From positions 165,286-222,763 of the forward strand of contig PLBY01000154.1 of assembly GCA_003134655.1 (NCBI GenBank): a stretch of 57,478 nucleotides of DNA. Direction: 5' to 3'. A model generated the notes under the pieces. The model was not told the origin of the DNA. It worked only from the letters and a program-made list of their open reading frames with translations, and ran no database searches. Source of the stretch: Acidobacteriaceae bacterium. GTDB taxonomy: Bacteria > Acidobacteriota > Terriglobia > Terriglobales > Acidobacteriaceae. Both the position numbers and the translations under genes were made by a program. Of the stretch, positions 33,321 through 41,798 are shown piece by piece; positions within the stretch are counted from its first letter, which is position 1, and the number at the start of each line of letters is the position of its first letter.

Positions 33321-33650
33321 AGCAGCGTTCGCGTCTTTTGGTGTGTCATTTTGAGGTTCCGGGCGGGAAAGGCACGAAGCCTTCGATTTTGGTGGGGTAA
33401 CCTTCGTCCCTGAGGGATAAGGGGAGTTCACGTTTTTTACGATTTCCCCGGCGAAGGCACGTTCGAAAAGACTTCCCACGGTTCCCTCCGGGCAGCATTT
33501 TAGGAGCGAACTTGTGGATCCGCAGATCACTGTGACCTGAACTCTTTCGGTGCTGAACAAACCGCATTCGTCGCTTTCCGGAAGCCCCAGGAGTCCCCAA
33601 ATTTTACAGGTTGGCGTTCAGAACACATTTTTATTCCGTCGATTGAGAAT
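33321..33650. other. Intergenic region, no supported gene
   Basis: Overlapping - strand frames read partly like protein (CPEGTVGSLFERAFAGEIVKN) but have no start signals or family. It could be a decayed repeat or gene scrap. The region should hold the promoter of the methyltransferase at 33651. Confidence 0.3.
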
Positions 33651-34712
33651 ATGCATTCATTTCTAAGATCGGTACTGGGATGCCCTCGAGATAAGAGCGG
33701 ATTGGAATTCGACGGTAGCAGGTGTAGTTGCGAATTCGGACACTCCTATCCGGTTGTTGCGGGGATTCCGGTCTTGCTAGTTGAAGATGCGCCCCAGACG
33801 ATCGGGATCGCCCAAGCTAGCATTCGCGCAGCCAGATCATCGCGGGAAACATCTGGAGAGGAAGAGACGCAGTTTTACCTTGAGACCCTGGGAATTTCGG
33901 ACAAGGAGCGCGCCGGTATTCGTGGGGAGCTTCAGCGAGGAAATACAGGAATCGATCCCGTAGTGAAATACCTGGTGGCCGCGACGAACGGGATTCTCTA
34001 CAAACCTATGCTGGGGAATCTCGCTTCATATCCGATTCCTTCTTTCCCACTCGAAATAGGCAATGGGAAGATATTGGTTGACATTGGTTGTAGCTGGGGC
34101 AGATGGTCTGTTGCTGCGGCTCGGAAAGGCTACAAAGTGATTGGAATTGACCCTTCACTCGGAGCCATTTTGGCTGCGCGACGAGTTTCGAAGCAGCTTG
34201 GGTGCGAAGCGGATTTCATTGTGGCCGATGCGCGTTTTCTGCCTTTGCAAGCCAAGTCCGTCGATGTTGCATTCTCTTATAGTGTACTTCAGCATTTTAG
34301 TAAGGCGGACGTCCGTTCCACCTTAACCGAACTTCGAAGGATACTCATTCCCAGCGGTTGTACCGTTATCCAAATGGCGAATGCATTTGGAGTTCGCAGC
34401 ATGCAAAACCAGTTGCGACGGGGGTTTCGAGAGCCCACCGACTTTAATGTCCGGTTTTGGAGGCCGACAGAACTTCAGTCCACATTTTCCGCCTTGTTGG
34501 GTGACACCGAGATGAGTGTCGATGGCTATTTCGGCCTCGGTATCCAGGCGAGCGACTCACCACTGCTGCCGTTTCGTTATCGCGCCATAGTGCGCGCATC
34601 AGAGATCCTTAAAAGGCTTAGCAGAAACGCCAAATGGATGCGTTTTCTGGCAGATAGCGTTTATTTACGCTCCGTCGTAGATGATTGTGGGATTTTGAAG
34701 GAGACCAGGTGA
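33651..34712 (+). CDS. SAM-dependent methyltransferase with N-terminal Trm112-like zinc segment
   Basis: The 353-residue protein starts LGCPRDKSGLEFDGSRCSCEFGHSYPVVAGIPVLL, a Trm112p/UPF0434-like segment with Cys residues at about 10, 26 and 28. The methyltransferase domain has ILVDIGCSWGRWSVAAARKGYKVIGIDPS (about 143-171), FIVADARFLPLQAKSVDVAFSYSVLQHFSK and LRRILIPSGCTVIQMAN. This N-terminal arrangement is frequent in glycan-locus methyltransferases of unknown substrate. It is transcribed alone between the beta-helix gene and a remnant region. Confidence 0.8.
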   Translation: MHSFLRSVLGCPRDKSGLEFDGSRCSCEFGHSYPVVAGIPVLLVEDAPQTIGIAQASIRAARSSRETSGEEETQFYLETLGISDKERAGIRGELQRGNTGIDPVVKYLVAATNGILYKPMLGNLASYPIPSFPLEIGNGKILVDIGCSWGRWSVAAARKGYKVIGIDPSLGAILAARRVSKQLGCEADFIVADARFLPLQAKSVDVAFSYSVLQHFSKADVRSTLTELRRILIPSGCTVIQMANAFGVRSMQNQLRRGFREPTDFNVRFWRPTELQSTFSALLGDTEMSVDGYFGLGIQASDSPLLPFRYRAIVRASEILKRLSRNAKWMRFLADSVYLRSVVDDCGILKETR

Positions 34713-34801
34713 GCATGTGCCAAGCATTTCTCTTTCGCAGATCGCCTCTGACCACTTCTTCGTAAACAGACAAGCGTGGCGCCAACGCTTGTCGCAATCG
34801 G

Positions 34802-35077
34802 TCAGAAAAGTGTTCTCTTAGAAAGACTGCACTTCCTTAGAAAGATTGCCTTTCCTCTCGCTGATGCGGCGCGTCCCAACTCTGCCGGGTAGTAAGCATT
34901 TTTAAAAACAGAGATTGCAGCTTCCGCGAGACTCTCCCTCAACAAATCTTTGGCTAGCACTGCACCAGTGTCGGTTGGAAAAAACTCTTCTGTGACGCTG
35001 CCATGCTGCCGGCTAATCCCAACAACGGTACGCCGAAGCCGGCTGCTCCGTGCGGCAGATCGGGCCGGCAGGTTCAA
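34802..35077 (-). pseudogene. C-terminal remnant of a duplicated glycosyltransferase
   Basis: The frame reads VTEEFFPTDTGAVLAKDLLRESLAEAAISVFKNAYYPAELGRAA. It matches VAEELFPNGTGAVMAKDLSRESIAESAVPVLRDAQHAAQLGRAA near the end of the intact gene at 36306-37388. The preceding residues match it only after a frame change. The N-terminal three quarters are missing. The remnant lies 4 nt beyond wza copy 1, pointing to an old tandem duplication of glycosyltransferase and wza. Confidence 0.75.
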
Positions 35078-35081
35078 TTAA

Positions 35082-36110
35082 CTAAAAGCGGTAGATGGCA
35101 GCGCTTCCCATAGAAGCAACGAGAGCACTAGTATTCAACACGCTCTTGACCCCACTGGTCGGAACGAACAGTATGTCTTCGTCCCGGACGGAGATATCAT
35201 GAGCCTTGCCACGTAGCAGTTTCTTCAGATCGATCTGCTGTTCTTCAAATCCATTCTCCGTCTTGCGAAGTAGTCGGGTCTTCCCGGCGGAAGCCACGTG
35301 AGTTGGCCCGCCGGCGACAGCTCCGACCTGCAAGACCGTGATCCCTCCAGTGGAATTGAGTACATACCCGCCGGGACGCGTTACTTCCCCGAGGACGTAC
35401 ACAATGCCTGCCTTGGGGACTACAACCATATCACCTGGCCGCAGCACAACATTGCTGGTGGCCATTTCGGACGGATTTTTCGAGATGGAAAGTGTAGTCG
35501 TCTCCGCGTCGCCGCGGTGGGTGATCATCACTTTGTGGGCGGCTCGATCGGTGGGGCCGCCGGCCGCCTGTAGCACGTCAAACAGGCGGTGCGGGCCAAG
35601 AGCGGTATAGAATCCTGGCTTGACGACTTCGCCGGACACCGAAATTCCGCTATTGGTGTATTCCTTAGCGTATACGGAGACTTGCGGGTTGTTGACAACG
35701 TTCTTCTTGCGCAACTGTGCTTCGATGGTTGCTTCCGCTTCGCTACTGGTTAGGCCCGCCACTCGAACGTAACCTATTAACGGTATCGAGATATTTCCGC
35801 TGGCGCTCACGCGAGTGTGCCCCGATAGGTCCGGCGCCCCGTAAACGGTCACATCCAATTCATCGCCCGGGCCGAGAACCAGTGCTGAGGAATTGGTTTC
35901 AACCCGACTTGCGCTTCCGGAGGAGCCTACAGGTTGAACCGGCGCTACCGGTTCTTTTGAGGTTTCTCGCTGGGGCGGAGGGTCTTCCCGATGGCCAAGG
36001 TTCGGCGTTGAACCGCTGTCTTGGGATAGGGCCACTTGAAGAAAGCCAAAGCTGCCTGCTGCCACCGCCAAGGTCAAAGGTACGAAGAGGAAGTTCGGGA
36101 GTCGCTGCAT
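35082..36110 (-). CDS. wza: Wza-type polysaccharide export outer-membrane protein, copy 1
   Basis: The 342-residue protein has a signal peptide (1-30, ending VALSQD) but no lipobox cysteine, unlike E. coli Wza. After a Pro-rich linker comes the polysaccharide export domain (LVLGPGDELDVTVYGAPDLSGHTRVSASGNISIPLIGYVRVAGLT), then two SLBB-type repeats (GISVSGEVVKPGFYTALG and VYVLGEVTRPGGYVLNSTGGITVLQ). It forms the periplasmic/outer-membrane exit channel working with Wzc. A near-duplicate is at 51492-52526. Confidence 0.9.
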   Translation of the reverse strand: MQRLPNFLFVPLTLAVAAGSFGFLQVALSQDSGSTPNLGHREDPPPQRETSKEPVAPVQPVGSSGSASRVETNSSALVLGPGDELDVTVYGAPDLSGHTRVSASGNISIPLIGYVRVAGLTSSEAEATIEAQLRKKNVVNNPQVSVYAKEYTNSGISVSGEVVKPGFYTALGPHRLFDVLQAAGGPTDRAAHKVMITHRGDAETTTLSISKNPSEMATSNVVLRPGDMVVVPKAGIVYVLGEVTRPGGYVLNSTGGITVLQVGAVAGGPTHVASAGKTRLLRKTENGFEEQQIDLKKLLRGKAHDISVRDEDILFVPTSGVKSVLNTSALVASMGSAAIYRF

Positions 36111-36122
36111 GGGCTAAATTGA

Positions 36123-36152
36123 TTCTAATGCTGTACGGTACAGACGTACAAC
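36123..36152 (-). promoter_or_regulatory. Promoter-like element upstream of wza copy 1
   Basis: On the - strand TTGTAC, 18 bp, TAGAAT sits 12 bp before the wza ATG. It overlaps a perfect dyad CTGTACGGTACAG (36131-36143). The same layout stands before wza copy 2 at 52540-52569. If the boxes are right, the transcript would be almost leaderless. The dyad may be a repressor site. Confidence 0.45.
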
Positions 36153-36305
36153 CCACGTTCGAGTGCGGGCCAATCCCAACCGGAAGCCCAAAGCTGCAAT
36201 TGGTCCTTATGCCAACTACCGGCAGTTTGGTGTCAGGAACCCTAGGCTTGATCACCCGACCCAAGCAGTCACCTTGGCCAAGTGCGTTGGCTTGACGAGG
36301 CAGCT

Positions 36306-37388
36306 TCAGTTCGTAGAGGAGGCCTTTTTTTTTCCGAGATCGATGTTTTTGAAAAGCACTCGATGTGAGACTAGGAGCGGTGCCAATGCTAGCCGGAAAC
36401 GATCAATAAAATGCTCTTCTAAAAAGATCGCGTTGACCCTACCCAGTGCCGCACGTCCTAACTGTGCCGCATGTTGAGCATCTCTCAACACAGGAACTGC
36501 GCTTTCCGCGATGCTTTCTCTTGATAGATCTTTGGCCATGACGGCGCCCGTTCCGTTTGGAAACAGTTCTTCAGCTACGGTGCCGGCCAGTCCCAACACA
36601 GGAAGGCCAAAGCTGGCTGCTTCGACGCCGGCCAATCCGAATCCTTCTTGTTTGGACGGATAAAAAAGCAAACGACAGGAGCGATACATCTGATTTCGCT
36701 CTGTGTCGCTGATCCGCCCGCAAAATTCGATGCCGTCCAACCGCTCGGCTTTTACTCTTTCTTGCAATCGCCCCTTATCGTTTCCCTCGCCTACGATCAT
36801 CAGTTTGGCGTCGGGAACCATGGACCTAATTAACGGCCAGGCATCCAATACGGCATCATGGCCCTTGAGGCGTTCCGAATCAGCCATGCGGCCGACAATT
36901 AAGCCGACCGGAGGGTTGGATCCGACATCGGCAATTTCGTTCTGGCGCTCAACGCCGAGCCAGGTGATTTCCACTTTCGGTAACCACGGATTGAAAACGC
37001 GGGCTTCGGCTTCCGTTGTGGCCGAGTTGGCGAGCAGAAGATTCGCGCCCAAAAGCGCTTCCCGTCGCCGGCCGACTAAAGGCTTCCAAACTTCTATGCC
37101 ATGCAAGAACACAGCATAAGGAATCGCTCTCAGTCGGGGTATGATAGCGTGCAAAATAGCGAGGTCGACGTGGTCGTACAGGACAAAATCGGGAGTGTTT
37201 AGACTGCCCAAAAATGTCCTTCCCACGGCTGCCGGAATCCTTGCAAATCGGGGCCAAAAGGCATGGTGCTCCCACACCGCTGCATCGGAATGCTCTTTCA
37301 GCGCTGAGGCAATCAGCTGGGCAACCACGCCAATGCCGCCGTGCCTGGTACCGAGTCCGGAAGTGACTAGAGCAATTCTAGGACGCAC
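36306..37388 (-). CDS. Glycosyltransferase family 4 (GT-B)
   Basis: The 360-residue protein begins RIALVTSGLGTRHGGIGVVAQLIASAL, a GT4 donor loop with the G-G-I/V-G turn. The C-terminal domain has VGLIVGRMADSERLKGHDAVLDAWP, KLMIVGEGNDKGRLQERV, FCGRISDTERNQMYRSCRLLFYPSKQEGFGLAGVEAASFGLPVLGL with an intact E-x7-E motif (EGFGLAGVE). The last ten codons contain a run of nine A on the coding strand (T9 at 36325-36333), prone to slippage but at the very end. It is cotranscribed toward wza copy 1, 195 bp downstream. Confidence 0.87.
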   Translation of the reverse strand: MRPRIALVTSGLGTRHGGIGVVAQLIASALKEHSDAAVWEHHAFWPRFARIPAAVGRTFLGSLNTPDFVLYDHVDLAILHAIIPRLRAIPYAVFLHGIEVWKPLVGRRREALLGANLLLANSATTEAEARVFNPWLPKVEITWLGVERQNEIADVGSNPPVGLIVGRMADSERLKGHDAVLDAWPLIRSMVPDAKLMIVGEGNDKGRLQERVKAERLDGIEFCGRISDTERNQMYRSCRLLFYPSKQEGFGLAGVEAASFGLPVLGLAGTVAEELFPNGTGAVMAKDLSRESIAESAVPVLRDAQHAAQLGRAALGRVNAIFLEEHFIDRFRLALAPLLVSHRVLFKNIDLGKKKASSTN

Positions 37389-37489
37389 TGTGCCTTTAGG
37401 GATATGAAAATATTAGTACCATCTTACGGCGACAAAGTGAAGGAGCTTTTGTAAAATATCGACAGATCTTCTTCTCTTGAGCAGCCCTC

Positions 37490-38644
37490 ATGAAAGTTTT
37501 GCATGTGGTGCCATCGTTCCACCCCGCCTATTCCTACGGCGGGCCGATTCGCTCCACATTCGAGCTGTGTCGGAACGCAGTGGAATTGGGCTGTGAGGTC
37601 CGCGTTCTGACCACGGACGCGAACGGCTTAGATCGCGTACTGGACGTAGACAAGAACGAGGAAGTGGAACTTCCAGAGGGATTTCGAGTTCGCTATTGTC
37701 CGCGCCGGCAACTGCATTCAGTTTCGCCAACCCTGATGCGGTTACTGCCAACGTACATGCGGTGGGCTGATGTTGTCCATCTCACGGGAGTTTACAACTT
37801 TCCGACCTTCCCAACCATCTTGTGCGCCCGTTCAATGAACAAGCCGCTAATCTGGTCGCCGCGGGGGGCTCTTCAGCGCTGGGAAGGCTCTTCACGAATC
37901 GGCCTAAAGGCGGTTTGGGATTTTCTGTGGTACCACACAGCAGATCGCGCTGAATTGACGATGCACGTTACGTCAGAAGACGAGAGCCGTGAGACTTTGG
38001 CGCGTTTTCCGAAATTGCGAACGGCCATGATTCCCAACGGAGTGGAAGTCCCCGTCGAGCTCGATCGAACCGCGAGGAATGGAGACCTTCGATTGCTTTT
38101 CATCGGACGATTGGACCCGAAGAAGGGAATTGAGGCTTTGCTGAGGGCTTGCAGCCTCGTCGGATCAACACTTCCGTGGCGTCTTGCGATCGCTGGGTGG
38201 GGTGCCCCGGAATACGTTTCGCAACTCGAAGATCGAATTCACGCGCTGGGAGTGGATGGACGAGTGGAGATGATGGGAGAAGTCTTGGCGGAGGCCAAAA
38301 AGAGCCTATTTGAGTGTTCTGACGTCGCTCTGGTGCCGTCTTACACCGAGAATTTCGCCATCGTCGTAGCCGAGGCCCTTGCCCATGGTGTTCCAGTAAT
38401 TGCTAGCAAGGGAACTCCCTGGAGTCGATTGGAACAGATGAAGTGCGGTCTGTGGGTCGACAATGACCCTCAAACTCTTGCGGATGCTATTCGTAGCATC
38501 AGTACGATGCCGCTTCAGGACATGGGCTTGATAGGACGAGAATGGATGGAGAGGGAGTTTTCTTGGCGTTCTGTCACTGAGCAGATGCTGGACTTGTACC
38601 ACCGGTGTGCTGCGCGATCACCACTGATGAATTACGCAGATTGA
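37490..38644 (+). CDS. Glycosyltransferase family 4 (GT-B)
   Basis: The 384-residue protein starts MKVLHVVPSFHPAYSYGGPIRSTFELCRNAVELGCEVRVLTTDANG, a typical GT4 N-terminus with the Y-G-G-P donor loop. The C-terminal half carries LRLLFIGRLDPKKGIEALLRA, WRLAIAGWG, and DVALVPSYTENFAIVVAEALAHGVPVIASKGTPW, with E-x7-E as ENFAIVVAE. It adds a sugar during repeat-unit assembly. It is divergent from the glycosyltransferase at 36306 and lies 27 bp before asnB. Confidence 0.88.
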   Translation: MKVLHVVPSFHPAYSYGGPIRSTFELCRNAVELGCEVRVLTTDANGLDRVLDVDKNEEVELPEGFRVRYCPRRQLHSVSPTLMRLLPTYMRWADVVHLTGVYNFPTFPTILCARSMNKPLIWSPRGALQRWEGSSRIGLKAVWDFLWYHTADRAELTMHVTSEDESRETLARFPKLRTAMIPNGVEVPVELDRTARNGDLRLLFIGRLDPKKGIEALLRACSLVGSTLPWRLAIAGWGAPEYVSQLEDRIHALGVDGRVEMMGEVLAEAKKSLFECSDVALVPSYTENFAIVVAEALAHGVPVIASKGTPWSRLEQMKCGLWVDNDPQTLADAIRSISTMPLQDMGLIGREWMEREFSWRSVTEQMLDLYHRCAARSPLMNYAD

Positions 38645-38671
38645 ACGTTATCGACTTCGAGGATTTATTTG

Positions 38672-40597
38672 ATGTGTGGAATTGCCGGATTTGTGGGGGA
38701 GCTCTCGTCCTATCAGGTAAATGAGGCTGTGTGCGCAATGCTCGACGCTCAGTTGCACCGCGGTCCCGATGACGGTGGTTCAACGGTAATATCGGTTGGC
38801 ACCGCGACGGTTGGGCTGGGAAACCGTCGTTTAGCCATCCAAGACCTTTCTCCATTAGGCCACCAGCCAATGGTTAACGAGGGCACTGGCGACATTCTTG
38901 TTTACAACGGCGAGATCTATAACGCTCCTGCGTTACGTGATTTGTTGAAGACGGACGGCTTCCAATTCCAAGGGCACAGCGATACAGAAGTCTTGTTGCG
39001 TGCTTATGAGCGCTGGGGAACCGAATGTTTAAGACGCCTTCGAGGTATGTTTGCCTTCGCCCTTTGGGATTTTCGCCGCTCACGTCTAGTGGTTGCACGT
39101 GATCCGATGGGAATCAAACCGCTGTATTATGCGGCAAAAAAGGATAGTTGGTTTGTCTTTGCATCCGAAGTGCGTGCGCTACTCCAAAGCAGGTTGCTGG
39201 ATTCTCGCATTGATCATCGATCGTTAGCTGGTTATCTAGCATATGGTGGTGTTCAGGAACCGCTCACAATTTATGAGGGCATATCTTCGATGCCCCGGGG
39301 TTGCTGGCGGGAACTGGATGACCATGGGAATGTTGTGGCGGCAGGAAGGTTCTGCGAATTGTCCCGGCCAGAGCAGTCTCAGCGCGGGCGTCGTCTTGCA
39401 GATATTGTGGATGAGGGTCGCGGAATCTTGAAGGAATCCGTTCGTAGGCATCTACTCAGCGATGTCCGAGTCGGCCTCTTCTTGAGTTCAGGATTGGATT
39501 CTATCGCCTTACTAGGGCTTACCCCCGAAAAATACAACATCGACGCGTTTACTGTGTCGTTCCCAGACCATCCTGAGTACAACGAGGCCGCGGGGGCCGG
39601 CGTCGCAGCGGAACATTTTGGCGTGCGCTACCACGAATGTCCGGTCAGTGACAGTACTGCTCTACATTGGATCCGCAAAGCATTGGAGTGCATGGATCAG
39701 CCTTCGATGGATGGCTTCAACTCCTACATCGTATCTCGTGCAGTCCGTGAACAAGGGATTGTCGTTGCCCTGTCAGGATTGGGTGGAGATGAGGTTTTCG
39801 GGGGCTACAATCTGTTTCATCGTGTGCCCCGGAGCTTTCACAATATGACTTGGCTCAGTCCGTTTCCGGAATCCGTGCGCACTACTGCGGCTTGGTTTGC
39901 TACGGTATTTCGGAGCGATATCGTCAAACAAAAAGCGCACGAGATCGCTAAGGTTAATCCGGGATTGATTGGATTGTACTTTCGGTATCGCCGCTTGATC
40001 GCTGACGAGGGGCTTGGAGCATTGGGTTTTTATGCCAACGATCTCCATCTGTCAGATGACTTTCAGGTTCCGGAACAGCAGTACGAGGGTTGCTACGTAC
40101 CAGGTGATTTGTTGTCTTCTGTGGCCAGACTGGAGGCCGCATTCTACATGCAAAATATACTGTTACGTGATAGCGACGTCTTCGGAATGGCGAACTCGTT
40201 GGAAATCCGTGTTCCCTTTCTGGACACCGACTTGATTGAATGGGCATCTCGACTGCCTGGAGATGTCTTGCTGCCCAAGAGAGCTCCCTTGAAGTATCTG
40301 TTGCGAAGGATGTGCGCCGATGTGTATGGAAACCTGCCCATCGCATCCTCCAAACGTGGATTTGTGATTCCCATGTCCGATTGGCTGAGGGGACCTCTGC
40401 GTGAGGTTGCGGAAGAAAGTCTTTGTACGTTGCAGGACTCCGGATTGCTTGACCCAGCAGGAATCGACGAGGTAAAGGAACTCTTCCGTCGGGAGCCGGA
40501 CAGTCCAGCCTGGTCACGATTGTGGGCTCTTGTCGCACTTGGGTTCTGGCTTCAGACCCAGCGTTCAGCGCCGTCCGTTCATGTCGCTGCGGGGTAG
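38672..40597 (+). CDS. asnB: Glutamine-hydrolysing asparagine synthetase-like amidotransferase
   Basis: ATG 38672 puts the catalytic Cys at position 2 (MCGIAGFVGE). The 641-residue protein has the class II glutaminase (LHRGPDDGG, LGNRRLAIQDLSPLGHQPM, VYNGEIYN) and a synthetase domain with the PP-loop LFLSSGLDSIALLGL (about residue 270) and LSGLGGDEVFGGYNLF. Copies in sugar loci often amidate uronic acids or other carboxylates instead of making free asparagine. That role is inferred from context here. It follows a GT4 gene by 27 bp. Confidence 0.88.
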   Translation: MCGIAGFVGELSSYQVNEAVCAMLDAQLHRGPDDGGSTVISVGTATVGLGNRRLAIQDLSPLGHQPMVNEGTGDILVYNGEIYNAPALRDLLKTDGFQFQGHSDTEVLLRAYERWGTECLRRLRGMFAFALWDFRRSRLVVARDPMGIKPLYYAAKKDSWFVFASEVRALLQSRLLDSRIDHRSLAGYLAYGGVQEPLTIYEGISSMPRGCWRELDDHGNVVAAGRFCELSRPEQSQRGRRLADIVDEGRGILKESVRRHLLSDVRVGLFLSSGLDSIALLGLTPEKYNIDAFTVSFPDHPEYNEAAGAGVAAEHFGVRYHECPVSDSTALHWIRKALECMDQPSMDGFNSYIVSRAVREQGIVVALSGLGGDEVFGGYNLFHRVPRSFHNMTWLSPFPESVRTTAAWFATVFRSDIVKQKAHEIAKVNPGLIGLYFRYRRLIADEGLGALGFYANDLHLSDDFQVPEQQYEGCYVPGDLLSSVARLEAAFYMQNILLRDSDVFGMANSLEIRVPFLDTDLIEWASRLPGDVLLPKRAPLKYLLRRMCADVYGNLPIASSKRGFVIPMSDWLRGPLREVAEESLCTLQDSGLLDPAGIDEVKELFRREPDSPAWSRLWALVALGFWLQTQRSAPSVHVAAG

Positions 40598-40630
40598 AAC
40601 TGCACGGGTTGTGAGATACCCCTATGCGCC

Positions 40631-40658
40631 TTAACCACCTCGGCGCGTAGCTTATAAT
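40631..40658 (+). promoter_or_regulatory. Candidate promoter for the 40742 glycosyltransferase
   Basis: TTAACC (40631-40636), 16 bp, then a perfect TATAAT (40653-40658), about 80 bp upstream of the ATG. The -35 match is only partial. Confidence 0.4.
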
Positions 40659-40741
40659 GTGCGCAGTTCATTTCCTGCTTTGCGCGGAGTTGGATTTTAC
40701 ATTTTGCCCACGTCGACTTTGGTTCCTAAATAAAACTGAAC

Positions 40742-41653
40742 ATGCAAAACATTTCAGACTCTCGGACGGCACCTTCCCGCAGCGCAAACTCCGATTCCAT
40801 TGCTGTCACCGTGGTTATTCCGACACGAAATGAGGCTCGACATCTTGCGCGTTGTCTGGAAGCGATTCGACGCTTTTCCGAAGTTTACGTAGTGGATTCG
40901 CAGAGCACGGATTCAACCGTCGAAATAGCCCGTGCTTTTGGTGCAGAAGTGGTGCAGTTTGACTACCATGGCGGCTGGCCGAAGAAGCGGCAATGGGCGC
41001 TCGATTCGCTTCCGTTCGAGAACGATTGGGTCTTGCTGTTGGATGCTGACGAGGTTTTAACCGCGGATTTGTGTGACGAGATTGGAGAGGCCATTCGCGA
41101 CCCTCATCTCATCGGGTACCAAGTTTTCCTTCGGATCAATTTTCTTGGGAGGGAACTTCGCTTTGGAGGAAGCGGTTTCTGGAAGCTGTCTCTTTTTCGG
41201 CGCATCAAAGGACACTTCGAGTGCCGCTTGAGAGACCAGGATCACTCGATGAGTGATATCGAGGTTCATGAGCATGTAGTCGTGGACGGTCGCGTCGGCA
41301 AGCTGCGGCATGCTCTGCCCCACCACAATGTTGAATCTCTTGACCGGTATTTGACCAAACACAATGAATATTCAAACTGGGAAGCGAGGGTTCTTTTGCA
41401 GGCGACGGAGCAACGCAACGAATTGCCTCCCGCATTGTTCGGGAATCAGGCGCAGCGCAGAAGGTGGCTAAAGAAGCGATTTTTTGGGCTACCGGGTTCA
41501 CCGATATTTTTCTTTTTGTACAAATACATATTACGTCTCGGTTTTCTGGATGGAGTGCCCGGCTTAATCTACTGCGCTCTCCAATCGACACATTTCTTCC
41601 ACATTAAAGCGAAAATGTATGAAATAAAATGCACCGCGAGATCTACGACGTAG
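40742..41653 (+). CDS. Glycosyltransferase family 2 (WaaE/KdtX-like)
   Basis: The 303-residue protein shows VTVVIPTRNEARHLARCLEAIRRFSEVYVVDSQSTDSTVEIARAFGAEVVQFDYHGGWPKKRQWAL, then NDWVLLLDADEVLTADL with the DAD metal site. This set, including the 'GWPKKRQWAL' stretch, is typical of the WaaE/KdtX-like subgroup that glucosylates LPS core or related glycans. The C-terminus has a hydrophobic patch (GSPIFFFLYKYILRLGFLDG) suited to membrane contact. It is probably transcribed from its own promoter. Confidence 0.87.
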   Translation: MQNISDSRTAPSRSANSDSIAVTVVIPTRNEARHLARCLEAIRRFSEVYVVDSQSTDSTVEIARAFGAEVVQFDYHGGWPKKRQWALDSLPFENDWVLLLDADEVLTADLCDEIGEAIRDPHLIGYQVFLRINFLGRELRFGGSGFWKLSLFRRIKGHFECRLRDQDHSMSDIEVHEHVVVDGRVGKLRHALPHHNVESLDRYLTKHNEYSNWEARVLLQATEQRNELPPALFGNQAQRRRWLKKRFFGLPGSPIFFFLYKYILRLGFLDGVPGLIYCALQSTHFFHIKAKMYEIKCTARSTT

Positions 41654-41798
41654 AGAAATTGGCAACCGTTTCACCATATCAACGCAAATCCAATCGGCAG
41701 GCGCAAGCTAGGAGTTGTTCGCTTGTACATCATAGGGATAAAAAGGTATCAGGGTAATGTCGCTGCTGCTTTAACCGCAGAAAGCATTGGAAACAGAA

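Noticed and set aside
36325..36333. Phase-variable homopolymer in the glycosyltransferase
   Set aside because: The nine-base run lies within the last ten codons, after all conserved motifs, so slippage would hardly affect function.
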